DNA of 64,000 bases from Parazoarcus communis. GTDB lineage: Bacteria; Pseudomonadota; Gammaproteobacteria; Burkholderiales; Rhodocyclaceae. Each line of letters starts with the position of its first letter. The stretch's first letter is position 1. The position numbers and the translations under genes are program-made. Of this stretch, positions 39,248 through 48,000 are shown one piece after another. The notes beneath the pieces are model-generated. The model was not told where the DNA came from. It did not search any database and saw nothing but the letters and a program-made list of their open reading frames with translations. The stretch lies in the NCBI RefSeq assembly GCF_003111645.1, contig NZ_CP022187.1:868001-932000 (forward strand). Direction: 5' to 3'.

Positions 39248-40036
39248 GTGAATTTTGCCCTGATCCTTTTTCTACTGCTCGTTGCCACAGGTGTGCTGTG
39301 GGCCTTCGACCGGTTCCATGCGCGCAAGCAGCGTGCAGCGGGCGCCCCGGCGCCGTGGTGGGTCGAGTACGGTGCGAGCTTTTTCCCGGTGATCCTGATC
39401 GTGTTCGGCCTGCGTTCGTTCATCGTCGAGCCGTTCAAGATTCCGTCCGGCTCGATGATTCCGACGCTGCTCGTGGGCGATTTCATTCTGGTGAACAAGT
39501 TCACCTACGGCATCCGCCTGCCGGTGATCAACAAGAAGGTCATCGACATCAACGATCCGGAACGCGGGGACGTCATGGTCTTTCGTTACCCGGCAGACCC
39601 TTCGATGGACTACATCAAGCGCGTTGTCGGCTTGCCGGGCGACAAGGTCGAGTACATCAACAAGCGTCTGAGCATCAACGGTGAAGCAGTACAGACCGAC
39701 GAAGCCGGCAGTTACCTTCATCCGGATCGTCTCTACTATTCGCCGCAGTATGTCGAGAAGCTCGGCACGATCGAGCACAACGTGTTGCTCGAACGCGAAG
39801 CGCCGGCCTATGTGCCGCAGGTGCTGAATTACCCCAATCGCGACAACTGTACATATACTAGCAGCGGCGTAAGCTGCACCGTGCCCCAGGGCCATTACTT
39901 CGTCATGGGCGACAACCGCGATGCCAGCAGCGACAGCCGTGTCTGGGGTTTCGTGCCGGACGAGAACATTGTCGGGCGCGCCTTTTTCATCTGGTTCAAC
40001 TTCAATGACATGAAGCGAATCGGTCGCTTCCACTGA
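39248..40036 (+). CDS. lepB: Signal peptidase I
   Basis: 262 residues from a GTG at 39248 with GGAG five bases upstream. Two N-terminal transmembrane helices (~3-20, ~43-60) anchor it. The Ser/Lys dyad is Ser69 (PSGSMIPT) and Lys124 (MDYIKRVVG). Box E GDNRDASSDSRVWGFVP is intact. LepB cleaves signal peptides of exported proteins at the membrane. It follows lepA by 47 bp. Confidence 0.95.
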   Translation: MNFALILFLLLVATGVLWAFDRFHARKQRAAGAPAPWWVEYGASFFPVILIVFGLRSFIVEPFKIPSGSMIPTLLVGDFILVNKFTYGIRLPVINKKVIDINDPERGDVMVFRYPADPSMDYIKRVVGLPGDKVEYINKRLSINGEAVQTDEAGSYLHPDRLYYSPQYVEKLGTIEHNVLLEREAPAYVPQVLNYPNRDNCTYTSSGVSCTVPQGHYFVMGDNRDASSDSRVWGFVPDENIVGRAFFIWFNFNDMKRIGRFH

Positions 40037-40053
40037 TGACGGGGAATGTAGTC

Positions 40054-40416
40054 ATGACTCAATCTCGCCAGCGCGGCCTCAGCCTGATCAGCGTGATGAT
40101 TGTCGGCGGCCTGCTCGCTTTCGTACTGTTGATCGCCTTTCGCACGGTGCCCGCAATCAACGAATACATGGCGGTCGAACGCATCGTGAAACTTGTTGCC
40201 GAGGAAGGTGACGGTGGCGCGACCCTCACCGAAATGCGCCGCAGTTTTGATCGCCGCGGTGAAATCGATGACGTATCCTCCGTTACCGGTGCGGATCTGA
40301 CCATCAGCAAGATTGCGGGCAAGGTCGTCGTCGAAGCAGAGTATTCGCGCAAGGTGCCTGTGGCCGGCAATGTCAGTCTTCTGTTCGACTTCCAGGTTTC
40401 GAGTGCCGGTATCTGA
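40054..40416 (+). CDS. DUF4845 family membrane-anchored protein
   Basis: 120 residues from the ATG at 40054, which has GGGGA a little upstream; an ATG at 40036 overlapping the lepB stop would add six residues. The N-terminus [19 protein letters not shown] resembles a type IV pilin-like leader with one transmembrane helix, followed by a soluble domain. DUF4845 proteins occur between lepB and rnc in many beta- and gammaproteobacteria. Function is unknown. Confidence 0.82.
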   Translation: MTQSRQRGLSLISVMIVGGLLAFVLLIAFRTVPAINEYMAVERIVKLVAEEGDGGATLTEMRRSFDRRGEIDDVSSVTGADLTISKIAGKVVVEAEYSRKVPVAGNVSLLFDFQVSSAGI

Positions 40417-41093
40417 TGTCGGAGTTCAATGAAAGACTGCAACGCAAACTCGGCCATGTTTTCTCTGATCCAGCGTTGCTGCTGCAGGCACTGACACATC
40501 GCAGTTTTGGACAGCTCAATAACGAGCGCCTCGAATTTCTGGGTGACAGCGTACTCAACTGCGTGACTTCGATTGCGCTTTTTGAGCGATTTCCCGACCT
40601 CAAGGAAGGGGAGCTGTCGCGTGTGCGCGCGTCGCTGGTCCGCCAGGAGGCGCTTCACCGCCTCGCGGTGGACCTGCAGCTTGGCGACTGTTTGCGTCTC
40701 GGTGAGGGCGAGTTGAAGTCAGGCGGCTTCCGTCGTCCATCCATCCTTGCGGACGCGGTCGAGGCCATTATCGCTGCAGTGTTTCTCGATGCCGGCTTTG
40801 AAGCCGCAAAGACCGTCATCGACCGCCTGTATGTGCCGCTGCTCGCAGAAGTTAATCCGGCTGTACCGTCCAAAGACCCGAAGACGGCGCTTCAGGAGTG
40901 GTTGCAGGGCCGGAAGATTGCCTTGCCCACCTACACCATGGTGCAGGTTCTCGGCGAAGCACATGCGCAAGAGTTTGAAGTGTCGTGTGAGGTGCCGAAA
41001 CTCGCCGTGCGCACGGTCGGTCGCGGCACCAGCCGCCGTGCTGCCGAGCAGCAGTCGGCCCAACTCGCACTGACCAAATTGAGGAAGAAATGA
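40416..41093 (+). CDS. rnc: Ribonuclease III
   Basis: 225 residues. The catalytic signature ERLEFLGDS contains Glu40 and Asp44; a C-terminal double-stranded RNA-binding domain (~155-223) begins with [11 protein letters not shown]. RNase III processes rRNA precursors and cuts structured mRNAs. The start touches the end of the DUF4845 gene, and it overlaps era by 4 bp, as in E. coli (rnc-era-recO). Confidence 0.97.
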   Translation: MSEFNERLQRKLGHVFSDPALLLQALTHRSFGQLNNERLEFLGDSVLNCVTSIALFERFPDLKEGELSRVRASLVRQEALHRLAVDLQLGDCLRLGEGELKSGGFRRPSILADAVEAIIAAVFLDAGFEAAKTVIDRLYVPLLAEVNPAVPSKDPKTALQEWLQGRKIALPTYTMVQVLGEAHAQEFEVSCEVPKLAVRTVGRGTSRRAAEQQSAQLALTKLRKK

Positions 41094-42010
41094 ATACAAC
41101 GCCGGACAAGGACGAACCCATCGACAAACCAGACTTTCGTGCTGGCTTCGTCGCCATTGTCGGTCGGCCCAACGTCGGTAAATCGACCTTGCTCAACCGT
41201 CTGATCGGGCAGAAGATCAGCATTGTGTCGAGCAAGGCGCAGACTACGCGCCACCGCGTGACGGGCATCCTGACGAACAAGGACGCGCAGTTCATCTTTG
41301 TCGACACGCCGGGCTTCCAGACCCAGCACCGCAATGCCCTGAACCGCTCGATGAACCGTACGGTGTCGCAGGTGCTCTCCGACGTCGATCTGGTGTTCTT
41401 CGTGGTCGAAGCCGGGCGCATGGGAGACGACGACAAGCGCGTGCTCGAAGTGATTCCGGAAGACGCGAAGGTCGTTCTGGTCATCAACAAGGTGGACCAG
41501 CTAAAGGAAAAAGCCCGCCTGCTTCCGTTCATCGAAAGTGTGCGCGGTCTGCGCGACTTCGTCGAGATCGTGCCGTTGTCGGCTGAACGCGGGAACAACT
41601 GCGACACCTTGATCAGTGCGGCAACTCCGCTGCTGCCTGAAGGCATCGCAATGTACGAGGAAGACGAGATCACCGATCGCAGCGAACGCTTCCTTGCGGC
41701 GGAATTCCTGCGTGAGAAGCTGTTCCGCTTGCTTGGCGACGAACTGCCTTACGGCATCGCAGTCGAGATCGAGAAGTTTGAAACCGAGGGTCGTCTGCGC
41801 CGGATTCATGCAGCAGTGATCGTGGACAGGGCAGGGCACAAGGGCATCGTGATCGGCAAGGGCGGCGAAAAGCTCAAGCGCATCTCGTCGGAAGCCCGCG
41901 TCGAACTGGAGAAGCTGTTCGACGGCAAGGTGTTTCTCGAGGTGTGGGTCAAGGTCAAGAGTGGCTGGGCCGACGACGAGCGTGCGCTGAAGAGCCTCGG
42001 GTACGAGTGA
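41090..42010 (+). CDS. era: GTPase Era
   Basis: 306 residues. GTPase motifs are G1 GRPNVGKST (~25-33), G3 DTPGFQ and G4 NKVDQL; a C-terminal KH domain contains [12 protein letters not shown]. Era binds the 3' end of 16S rRNA and aids 30S assembly. The recO start follows 12 bp after the stop. Confidence 0.97.
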   Translation: MNTTPDKDEPIDKPDFRAGFVAIVGRPNVGKSTLLNRLIGQKISIVSSKAQTTRHRVTGILTNKDAQFIFVDTPGFQTQHRNALNRSMNRTVSQVLSDVDLVFFVVEAGRMGDDDKRVLEVIPEDAKVVLVINKVDQLKEKARLLPFIESVRGLRDFVEIVPLSAERGNNCDTLISAATPLLPEGIAMYEEDEITDRSERFLAAEFLREKLFRLLGDELPYGIAVEIEKFETEGRLRRIHAAVIVDRAGHKGIVIGKGGEKLKRISSEARVELEKLFDGKVFLEVWVKVKSGWADDERALKSLGYE

Positions 42011-42022
42011 GCACGCGTCGAC

Positions 42023-42766
42023 GTGGCGCTGAAGCAACGTATCGAGCAGCAGCCGGCATGGGTGCTGCACACGCTACCCTGGCGTGAAACCAGCCTGATC
42101 GTCGAAGTCTTTTCGCTCGAACATGGGCGTGCGGCGCTTGCCGCAAAGGGCGCGCGGCGGCCGATGTCCGCCCTCCGGGGCGTCCTGATGGCATTTCAGC
42201 CCCTGCTCATGGACTGGTCCGGCGGGGGCGAGGTGAAAACGCTGATCCGTGCGGAGTGGCGTGGCGGCCAGCCACTTCTGACCGGGCGTGCCTTGCTGTG
42301 CGGTTACTACCTCAATGAACTCATGCTCCGCCTCACTGCGCGGGAAGATCCGCACCCAGCGCTGTTCGAGGCCTACGAATCCGCCGTCACCGCGCTTGGC
42401 CGCAACGAGAGCCTCCCGCCGATTCTCCGTCGTTTCGAACTCACGCTGCTGCAGGAACTCGGCTACGGTATCGCGCTCGACTGCGCCGAGGATGGGGCGG
42501 TCCGGCCGACCGGTCGCTACCGCTATATAATCGAACGAGGCCCCGTTGCCGTGGATCTGGCGGCGAATGCGGATGAGATCGAGGCATTCGGCGAGGATGA
42601 TCTGCCGGTCAGCGGGCAGACGCTGCTCGACATGTCGGCCGATGATTTTTCCCGCGCCGAAACGCTGGTCCAGTCAAAGCGGCTGCTGCGTGCGCTTATA
42701 AACCACTACCTCGGCGGGCAGCAGTTGCAGTCGCGCCGGGTGCTGAAGGAGTTGCAGGAACTGTGA
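42023..42766 (+). CDS. recO: DNA repair protein RecO
   Basis: 247 residues from a GTG at 42023. The OB-fold domain begins [24 protein letters not shown], and the helical C-terminal domain follows ([18 protein letters not shown]). RecO loads RecA onto SSB-coated single-stranded DNA with RecR. It overlaps pdxJ by 4 bp. Confidence 0.94.
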   Translation: MALKQRIEQQPAWVLHTLPWRETSLIVEVFSLEHGRAALAAKGARRPMSALRGVLMAFQPLLMDWSGGGEVKTLIRAEWRGGQPLLTGRALLCGYYLNELMLRLTAREDPHPALFEAYESAVTALGRNESLPPILRRFELTLLQELGYGIALDCAEDGAVRPTGRYRYIIERGPVAVDLAANADEIEAFGEDDLPVSGQTLLDMSADDFSRAETLVQSKRLLRALINHYLGGQQLQSRRVLKELQEL

Positions 42767-43527
42767 TCGAACTGGGCGTCAACATTGACCACGTCGCCAC
42801 GCTGCGGCAGGCACGTCGCACCTGGGAGCCCGACCCGGTATGGGCCGCGGTCGAAGCGCATCTGGGTGGAGCCGATGGCATTACCGTGCACTTGCGCGAG
42901 GATCGCCGGCATATCAACGACAGCGACGTGCGCCGGCTGCGTGAGCTCACACAGGTAAAGCTCAACCTCGAGATGGGGGCAACCGACGAGATGGTCGACA
43001 TCGCCTGCGCCCTCAAGCCGGAGATGGCGATGCTGGTGCCAGAGGGCCGGCACGAAGTCACCACCGAGGGCGGCCTCGACGTGCTGGCGCAGGAAGCGCG
43101 CCTGAAGGACGTTGTCGGTCGGCTTGCCGATGCGGGAATTGTGACCAGCGTATTCATCGACGCGGAGTTGCCGCAGATCGATGCGGCCGGCCGCATCGGT
43201 GCGCGCGTGTGCGAGATCCACACCGGCCCGTATGCGCACGCATTTCATGATGCAGGTCGCGACGCCGAAAGCCCGGCGGTTCTGCTCGAGCTCGACAAGG
43301 TTCGGCGGGCAGGTGAGGCTGCTTGCGGGCTCGGGATGCGCTTCAATGCGGGTCATGCCTTGAACTACTACAACGTAGAGCCGATTGCCCGCCTGGCCGG
43401 TGTGCGCGAGTTGCACATCGGTCATGCAATTGTCAGCCGCTCCGTGTTCATCGGCCTGCGTGCCGCGGTTGCCGAAATGAAGCGGCTGATCCGCGAAGCC
43501 GCGGCCCACGCTGCCCACCGGGCGTGA
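42763..43527 (+). CDS. pdxJ: Pyridoxine 5'-phosphate synthase
   Basis: 254 residues from a GTG overlapping the recO stop. The TIM barrel opens [17 protein letters not shown] and carries the catalytic Glu/His motifs ([13 protein letters not shown] and VNLEM-like LNLEMGAT). PdxJ condenses 1-deoxyxylulose 5-phosphate with 3-amino-2-oxopropyl phosphate to form pyridoxine phosphate. The pdxJ-acpS pair is conserved across proteobacteria. Confidence 0.96.
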   Translation: MIELGVNIDHVATLRQARRTWEPDPVWAAVEAHLGGADGITVHLREDRRHINDSDVRRLRELTQVKLNLEMGATDEMVDIACALKPEMAMLVPEGRHEVTTEGGLDVLAQEARLKDVVGRLADAGIVTSVFIDAELPQIDAAGRIGARVCEIHTGPYAHAFHDAGRDAESPAVLLELDKVRRAGEAACGLGMRFNAGHALNYYNVEPIARLAGVRELHIGHAIVSRSVFIGLRAAVAEMKRLIREAAAHAAHRA

Positions 43528-43537
43528 CGCAGCAGCA

Positions 43538-43915
43538 ATGATCCACGGGGTAGGGACCGACATCGTCCGCGTAAAGCGTCTGAGTGAGGCGCTTGAACGT
43601 CACGGCGAGCGCTTTGCGCTGCGAATCCTTGCCGAGTCCGAACGCGATGCCTGGCGCGCGAGTCAGGATCCTGCCCGGATGCTGGCAAAGCGTTTCGCCG
43701 CCAAGGAGGCCTTTGGAAAAGCGCTCGGCACCGGCGTTGCGGTACCGGCCACATTGCACGCCGTCGCAGTCGCGCATGACGATCTCGGCAAGCCGCTGTT
43801 TTCATTCGACCCGCGTCTGGAAGCGTACATGCGCGAACGCGGGCTGCATGCTCACCTCAGTCTTTCTGACGAGAACGATTACGTCGTTGCGTTTGCGGTC
43901 ATCGAGAAACCATGA
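43538..43915 (+). CDS. acpS: Holo-[acyl-carrier-protein] synthase
   Basis: 125 residues. AcpS transfers 4'-phosphopantetheine from CoA to Ser37 of AcpP (encoded at 29243). The Mg-binding Asp8 is in GVGTDIV and Glu57 in KRFAAKEAFGKALG. It overlaps nagZ by 4 bp and follows pdxJ by 10 bp. Confidence 0.96.
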   Translation: MIHGVGTDIVRVKRLSEALERHGERFALRILAESERDAWRASQDPARMLAKRFAAKEAFGKALGTGVAVPATLHAVAVAHDDLGKPLFSFDPRLEAYMRERGLHAHLSLSDENDYVVAFAVIEKP

Positions 43916-45030
43916 ATACTGTTCCCCTCAAGCTGCCACGCGGCCCCGTCATGCTCGACGTTGCCGGCACGGAACTCGACGACGACGAGCGCGAGCGCCT
44001 GTGCGATCCGCTGGTCGGCGGGGTCATCCTGTTCGCACGCAACTTCTCCGGATCGGAACAACTCGCTGCACTCACGGCCGAAATCCATGGCTTGAGGGAC
44101 CCCGCGCTTGTGATTGCGGTCGATCATGAAGGTGGGCGTGTGCAGCGGTTTCGCACCGATGGCTTCACCCGCCTGCCGGCAATGCGCACGCTAGGGCAGA
44201 TGTGGGATCACGATCATCTTGCAGCGCTCGATGCGGCACGCGCGACCGGCCACGTCCTCGCCGCGGAGTTGCTCGCGCATGGTGTCGATCTGAGCTTCAC
44301 GCCGGTGCTGGATCTCGACTACGGTGTGAGCCGCGCGATCGGCAATCGTGCCTTTCACCGTGACCCTCAGGTCGTTGCGACGCTGGCCCAGGCGCTTTCG
44401 GCCGGAATGGCCGAGGCGGGCATGGCATGTGTCGGCAAGCATTTTCCGGGGCACGGCTTCGTCGAGGCCGATTCGCACCATGATATTCCGGTCGATGATC
44501 GCGAATTCGAAGCGGTATGGGCGGAGGACATCGCGCCCTATCGCCACCGGCTCGGACGGCAGCTGGCCGGCGTCATGCCTGCGCACGTGATCTATCCGCG
44601 GGCCGACCCCGCACCAGCCGGTTTCTCTGCGTTCTGGCTGCAGGATGTATTGCGCAAGCGCATCGGGTTCGACGGTGTGGTCTTCAGCGACGATCTCAAC
44701 ATGGAAGGCGCAAAGGTCGCCGGTGACATTCTTGGTCGCGCCAAGGCCGCCTACGAGGCCGGATGCGACATGATTCTGGTGTGCAATCGCCCGGACCTTG
44801 CAGCCGATCTGCTGGATCGCTGGGCGCCGATACCCAGTCCGGAGAGCCTCGCCCGTATCGCGGCGCTGGCCCCTGCAAAGCCTCGCCCGTCCAGGCCTGC
44901 AGACCCGTTTGCGCTGGAGGTGCACGGTCCCTATCTGGCTGCGCGAACACAGGTGCTGTCGATTCCTGCCGACGTGACCTCTGGCCCCTCCATGGCCGCG
45001 TCCACGATCGGTGACAAGCCCCGTTCCTGA
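43912..45030 (+). CDS. nagZ: Beta-N-acetylhexosaminidase NagZ
   Basis: 372 residues, GH3 family. The KHFPGHG motif and the following DSHHDIPVDDREFEAV loop hold the His/Asp catalytic elements typical of cytoplasmic NagZ, and SDDLNMEGA carries the nucleophile Asp. It removes GlcNAc from muropeptides in peptidoglycan recycling. The last ~30 residues are not conserved. It ends the long rnc-to-nagZ run. Confidence 0.95.
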   Translation: MNTVPLKLPRGPVMLDVAGTELDDDERERLCDPLVGGVILFARNFSGSEQLAALTAEIHGLRDPALVIAVDHEGGRVQRFRTDGFTRLPAMRTLGQMWDHDHLAALDAARATGHVLAAELLAHGVDLSFTPVLDLDYGVSRAIGNRAFHRDPQVVATLAQALSAGMAEAGMACVGKHFPGHGFVEADSHHDIPVDDREFEAVWAEDIAPYRHRLGRQLAGVMPAHVIYPRADPAPAGFSAFWLQDVLRKRIGFDGVVFSDDLNMEGAKVAGDILGRAKAAYEAGCDMILVCNRPDLAADLLDRWAPIPSPESLARIAALAPAKPRPSRPADPFALEVHGPYLAARTQVLSIPADVTSGPSMAASTIGDKPRS

Positions 45031-45109
45031 GGACGCCGGCTCCTCGGCGCAGTGATCTTCTGGGGAGGGGGGCAACACCTGCAGTGATGCCGCACACAAA
45101 CGAACGGCT

Positions 45110-45138
45110 TTGACGCCGTTGTAAAACCAGACTGAATG
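45110..45138 (+). promoter_or_regulatory. Candidate uvrC promoter with an inverted repeat at its -35
   Basis: TTGACG (45110-45115), 17 bases, TGAATG (45133-45138) lies just before uvrC. AACGGC and GCCGTT, separated by six bases, form a perfect inverted repeat across the -35 (about 45103-45120). There is no T-run, so an operator is more likely than a terminator. No LexA box is seen. Confidence 0.4.
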
Positions 45139-45148
45139 CGTAGCGCAT

Positions 45149-46966
45149 ATGAGCACAACTGATGAGCCCGCGGGTTTCGATGCAAAGTCCTTCCTCCGCA
45201 ATCTGACGGAGGAGCCCGGCGTCTATCGGATGATCGGCGCCGACGACAAGGTGTTGTATGTCGGCAAGGCCAAGAACCTCAAGCGCCGCGTATCGAGCTA
45301 CTTCCAGCGCACGCTGTCGAGCCCTCGCATTGCCATGATGGTGGCGCAGATCGTACGCGTCGATGTGACCTCCACCCGCTCCGAGGCCGAGGCGCTCATC
45401 CTCGAGAACAACCTCATAAAGAGTCTCGCACCGCGCTACAACATCCTTTTTCGTGACGACAAGACCTATCCCTATATCGAATTGTCCGGCGACGCGTTTC
45501 CGCGTCTTGCCTACCATCGCGGTGCATTCACCAAGGGGGCACGATATTTCGGACCGTTCCCGAACGCCTACGCGGTGCGCGAGAGCATCCATCTCCTGCA
45601 GAAGACCTTTCAGCTTCGAACCTGCGAGAACTCGGTGTTCCAGAACCGTTCGCGCCCCTGTCTGCTCAATCAGATCAAACGCTGTACCGGCCCCTGCGTC
45701 GGCCTGATCGACAGCGCCGACTACGCTGCGGATGTCAGACTCGCGAGCCGGTTTCTCGACGGCCAGGCGAGCGAAGTGATCGACGACCTGACCGGGCGCA
45801 TGCATGCTGCGTCGGACCGTCTCGCCTTTGAAGAGGCTGCGGCGTGCCGTGATCAGGTCAGGGTGCTCCAGGCGGTGCTTCACCGTCAGTTCGTCGACAG
45901 CCGCAAGGACGAGGATGTCGATATCCTTGCCGCAGTCGAAGAGGACGGTCTCACCTGCATCAATATCGCGATGATTCGAGGCGGCCGGCATCTCGGAGAC
46001 CGGCCACAGTTTCCTTCCGGGGCGACCGTCTCCGGTGCGCTCGACGGTCTGCTCGCATTCGTCGAGCAGCACTACGCCGAGCACCCCATTCCCGCGCGGA
46101 TTCTGGTCAACCTTGATCCCCAGAGCGTGAAGGAAACGCTCGCCGAAATCAGCGAGCGGCCGCAGGGCGTGGTGTCACCACGATATGCCGCCGAGAAGGC
46201 GTGGATGGAGATGGCGGAAAAGAATGCCCATCTCGCCATTCAGGGGCGTGCACGGGACGCCGGGCGTATCGAGCAGCGACTCGATGCCTTGCGCGACGCA
46301 CTCGATCTCGCCGAGGCTCCGCACCGCATAGAGTGTTTCGACATCAGCCACACCATGGGCGAAGCAACCGTGGCCTCCTGTGTGGTGTGCGAAGCGGGCG
46401 CAATGAAGCGCTCCGAATATCGACGCTACAACATCGAGGGCATTACCGGGGGCGACGATTTTGCAGCCATGCGCCAGGTACTGGAACGCCGCTACGGCAA
46501 GGTCGCAGCAGGAGAGGGCGTCTGCCCCGACCTCATCCTCATCGACGGCGGGAAGGGGCAGGTGAGTGCCGCGGCCGCGATCCTGGCCGAAGTCGGACTC
46601 GAATCGGTGTCGATGGTCGGTGTGGCCAAGGGAGAGGGGCGCAAGGCCGGGCTTGAGACGCTGATCTTTCCCGATGGCCGGGAGGGGCTTGCACTCGGCG
46701 GCGCATCATCGGCCCTCCATCTCATCATCGAGATCCGCAACGAAGCGCACCGCTTTGCGATCACCGGCCACCGTGCGCGCCGGGGTAAGGCACGCATCGG
46801 ATCCAAGCTGGATGACATCCCCGGCGTCGGACCTGCCCGTCGGCGCAACCTCCTTGCGGCCTTTGGCGGGCTGGATGGTGTGCGCAATGCAACCGTCGAG
46901 GACCTGTGTCGGGCCGATGGCATCAGCCGCGCGCTTGCCGAACAGATATACTCGGCCCTGCACTGA
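45149..46966 (+). CDS. uvrC: UvrABC system protein C
   Basis: 605 residues. The GIY-YIG nuclease domain (EPGVYRMIGADDKVLYVGKAK, cut here after VGK) makes the 3' incision. A Cys-rich segment (RPCLLNQIKRCTGPC), UVR motif (~205-240), RNase H-like nuclease domain (ECFDISHTMGE) for the 5' incision, and C-terminal helix-hairpin-helix motifs (IPGVGPARRRNLLAAFGGL) follow. The uvrC-pgsA pair is conserved with E. coli. Confidence 0.96.
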   Translation: MSTTDEPAGFDAKSFLRNLTEEPGVYRMIGADDKVLYVGKAKNLKRRVSSYFQRTLSSPRIAMMVAQIVRVDVTSTRSEAEALILENNLIKSLAPRYNILFRDDKTYPYIELSGDAFPRLAYHRGAFTKGARYFGPFPNAYAVRESIHLLQKTFQLRTCENSVFQNRSRPCLLNQIKRCTGPCVGLIDSADYAADVRLASRFLDGQASEVIDDLTGRMHAASDRLAFEEAAACRDQVRVLQAVLHRQFVDSRKDEDVDILAAVEEDGLTCINIAMIRGGRHLGDRPQFPSGATVSGALDGLLAFVEQHYAEHPIPARILVNLDPQSVKETLAEISERPQGVVSPRYAAEKAWMEMAEKNAHLAIQGRARDAGRIEQRLDALRDALDLAEAPHRIECFDISHTMGEATVASCVVCEAGAMKRSEYRRYNIEGITGGDDFAAMRQVLERRYGKVAAGEGVCPDLILIDGGKGQVSAAAAILAEVGLESVSMVGVAKGEGRKAGLETLIFPDGREGLALGGASSALHLIIEIRNEAHRFAITGHRARRGKARIGSKLDDIPGVGPARRRNLLAAFGGLDGVRNATVEDLCRADGISRALAEQIYSALH

Positions 46967-46992
46967 CAATAAGGGCGAAACCGCCGCGCCGC

Positions 46993-47568
46993 ATGCCTCT
47001 CAATATACCCAACGCCCTGACCTGGGCCCGCATCGCCATGATCCCGCTTTTCGTCGGCGTGTTTTACCTGCCCGACGCATGGGTGAGCCCGGCGCAAAAG
47101 AATCTGTTCGGTACTGCAGTCTTCGTCCTTGCCGCAGTGACCGACTGGTTCGATGGCTATCTCGCGCGGGTGCTTCGGCAGACCTCGGCCTTCGGCGCGT
47201 TTCTCGATCCCGTTGCAGACAAGCTGATGGTGGCTGCGGCGCTCATCCTGCTGGTTCAGCTTGCGAGGGTCGACGCGATCATCGCGGTCATCATCATCGG
47301 GCGCGAAATCACGATTTCAGCCTTGCGCGAATGGATGGCGCGGGTGGGCGAGTCCGCGAGTGTTGCGGTCGCCTACATCGGCAAACTGAAAACAGCAGCA
47401 CAGATGACAGCCATTCCCTTGCTGCTATACAATGCGCCCCTGTCGTCGATTGACCTCCGCTTCGTGGGCAGTATTCTGATCTACGTGGCGGCGGCTCTTA
47501 CGCTCTGGTCGATGGGGTATTACCTCCGTCGAGCCATGCCGAGATTGGCGCGGCATATGGATCGCTAA
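46993..47568 (+). CDS. pgsA: CDP-diacylglycerol-glycerol-3-phosphate 3-phosphatidyltransferase
   Basis: 191 residues, an integral membrane enzyme that makes phosphatidylglycerol phosphate. The CDP-alcohol phosphotransferase motif D-G-x2-A-R-x8-G-x3-D-x3-D is visible as DGYLARVLRQTSAFGAFLDP followed by VAD. About five hydrophobic helices. The ATG at 46993 gives the usual MPLNIPNALTWARI start. It is followed by tRNA-Gly as in E. coli (pgsA-glyW). Confidence 0.95.
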   Translation: MPLNIPNALTWARIAMIPLFVGVFYLPDAWVSPAQKNLFGTAVFVLAAVTDWFDGYLARVLRQTSAFGAFLDPVADKLMVAAALILLVQLARVDAIIAVIIIGREITISALREWMARVGESASVAVAYIGKLKTAAQMTAIPLLLYNAPLSSIDLRFVGSILIYVAAALTLWSMGYYLRRAMPRLARHMDR

Positions 47569-47587
47569 GAGATTTTTAAATAAAAGG

Positions 47588-47615
47588 TTGACACAGTTTA
47601 AAAGCCGTCTATAAT
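47588..47615 (+). promoter_or_regulatory. Consensus sigma-70 promoter of the tRNA-Gly/Cys/Gly cluster
   Basis: TTGACA (47588-47593), a 16-base spacer and TATAAT (47610-47615): both hexamers are perfect. The predicted start is ~8 bases before tRNA-Gly at 47631. Confidence 0.92.
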
Positions 47616-47630
47616 GGCGGTCTTTCGAGA

Positions 47631-47706
47631 GCGGCAGTAGCTCAGTTGGTAGAGCGATACCTTGCCAAGGTATAGGTCGAGAGTTCGAGACTCTTCTGCC
47701 GCTCCA
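47631..47706 (+). tRNA. tRNA-Gly(GCC), first copy
   Basis: 76 nt with encoded CCA. Acceptor GCGGCAG pairs with CTGCCGC, the D-arm is AGCTCAGTTGGTAGAGC, the anticodon loop TTGCCAA holds GCC. It is identical to the copy at 47863-47938. Confidence 0.97.
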
Positions 47707-47770
47707 AAGAATTTTGAGTTTTGATTCGTCAGGGCTCGTGGCGCCGAAAGGTTGCCGACCAAGGATTAAA

Positions 47771-47844
47771 GGCGCGATAGCAAAGCGGTTATGCACCGGA
47801 TTGCAAATCCGTGTAGGTCGGTTCGACTCCGGCTCGCGCCTCCA
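47771..47844 (+). tRNA. tRNA-Cys(GCA)
   Basis: 74 nt with encoded CCA. Acceptor GGCGCGA pairs with TCGCGCC, the anticodon loop ATTGCAAAT holds GCA, and the discriminator base is T as usual for Cys. It lies between the two tRNA-Gly copies. Confidence 0.97.
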
Positions 47845-47862
47845 GGCTGTAAAGGTTTTAGA

Positions 47863-47938
47863 GCGGCAGTAGCTCAGTTGGTAGAGCGATACCTTGCCAA
47901 GGTATAGGTCGAGAGTTCGAGACTCTTCTGCCGCTCCA
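47863..47938 (+). tRNA. tRNA-Gly(GCC), second copy
   Basis: 76 nt with encoded CCA, identical to the copy at 47631-47706. The four preceding bases (AGAG, shared with the first copy up to position -3) also match. It is followed after eight bases by a terminator. Confidence 0.97.
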
Positions 47939-47946
47939 GTATGCAG

Positions 47947-47981
47947 AACCGGACAAGTGATTCACACTTGTCCGGTTTTTT
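47947..47981 (+). terminator. Intrinsic terminator of the tRNA-Gly/Cys/Gly transcript
   Basis: A perfect 13-bp stem: AACCGGACAAGTG (47947-47959), loop ATTCA, CACTTGTCCGGTT (47965-47977), then TTTT. It lies eight bases after the last tRNA. Confidence 0.95.
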
Positions 47982-48000
47982 GCATTTGGAGACCGGTCCG

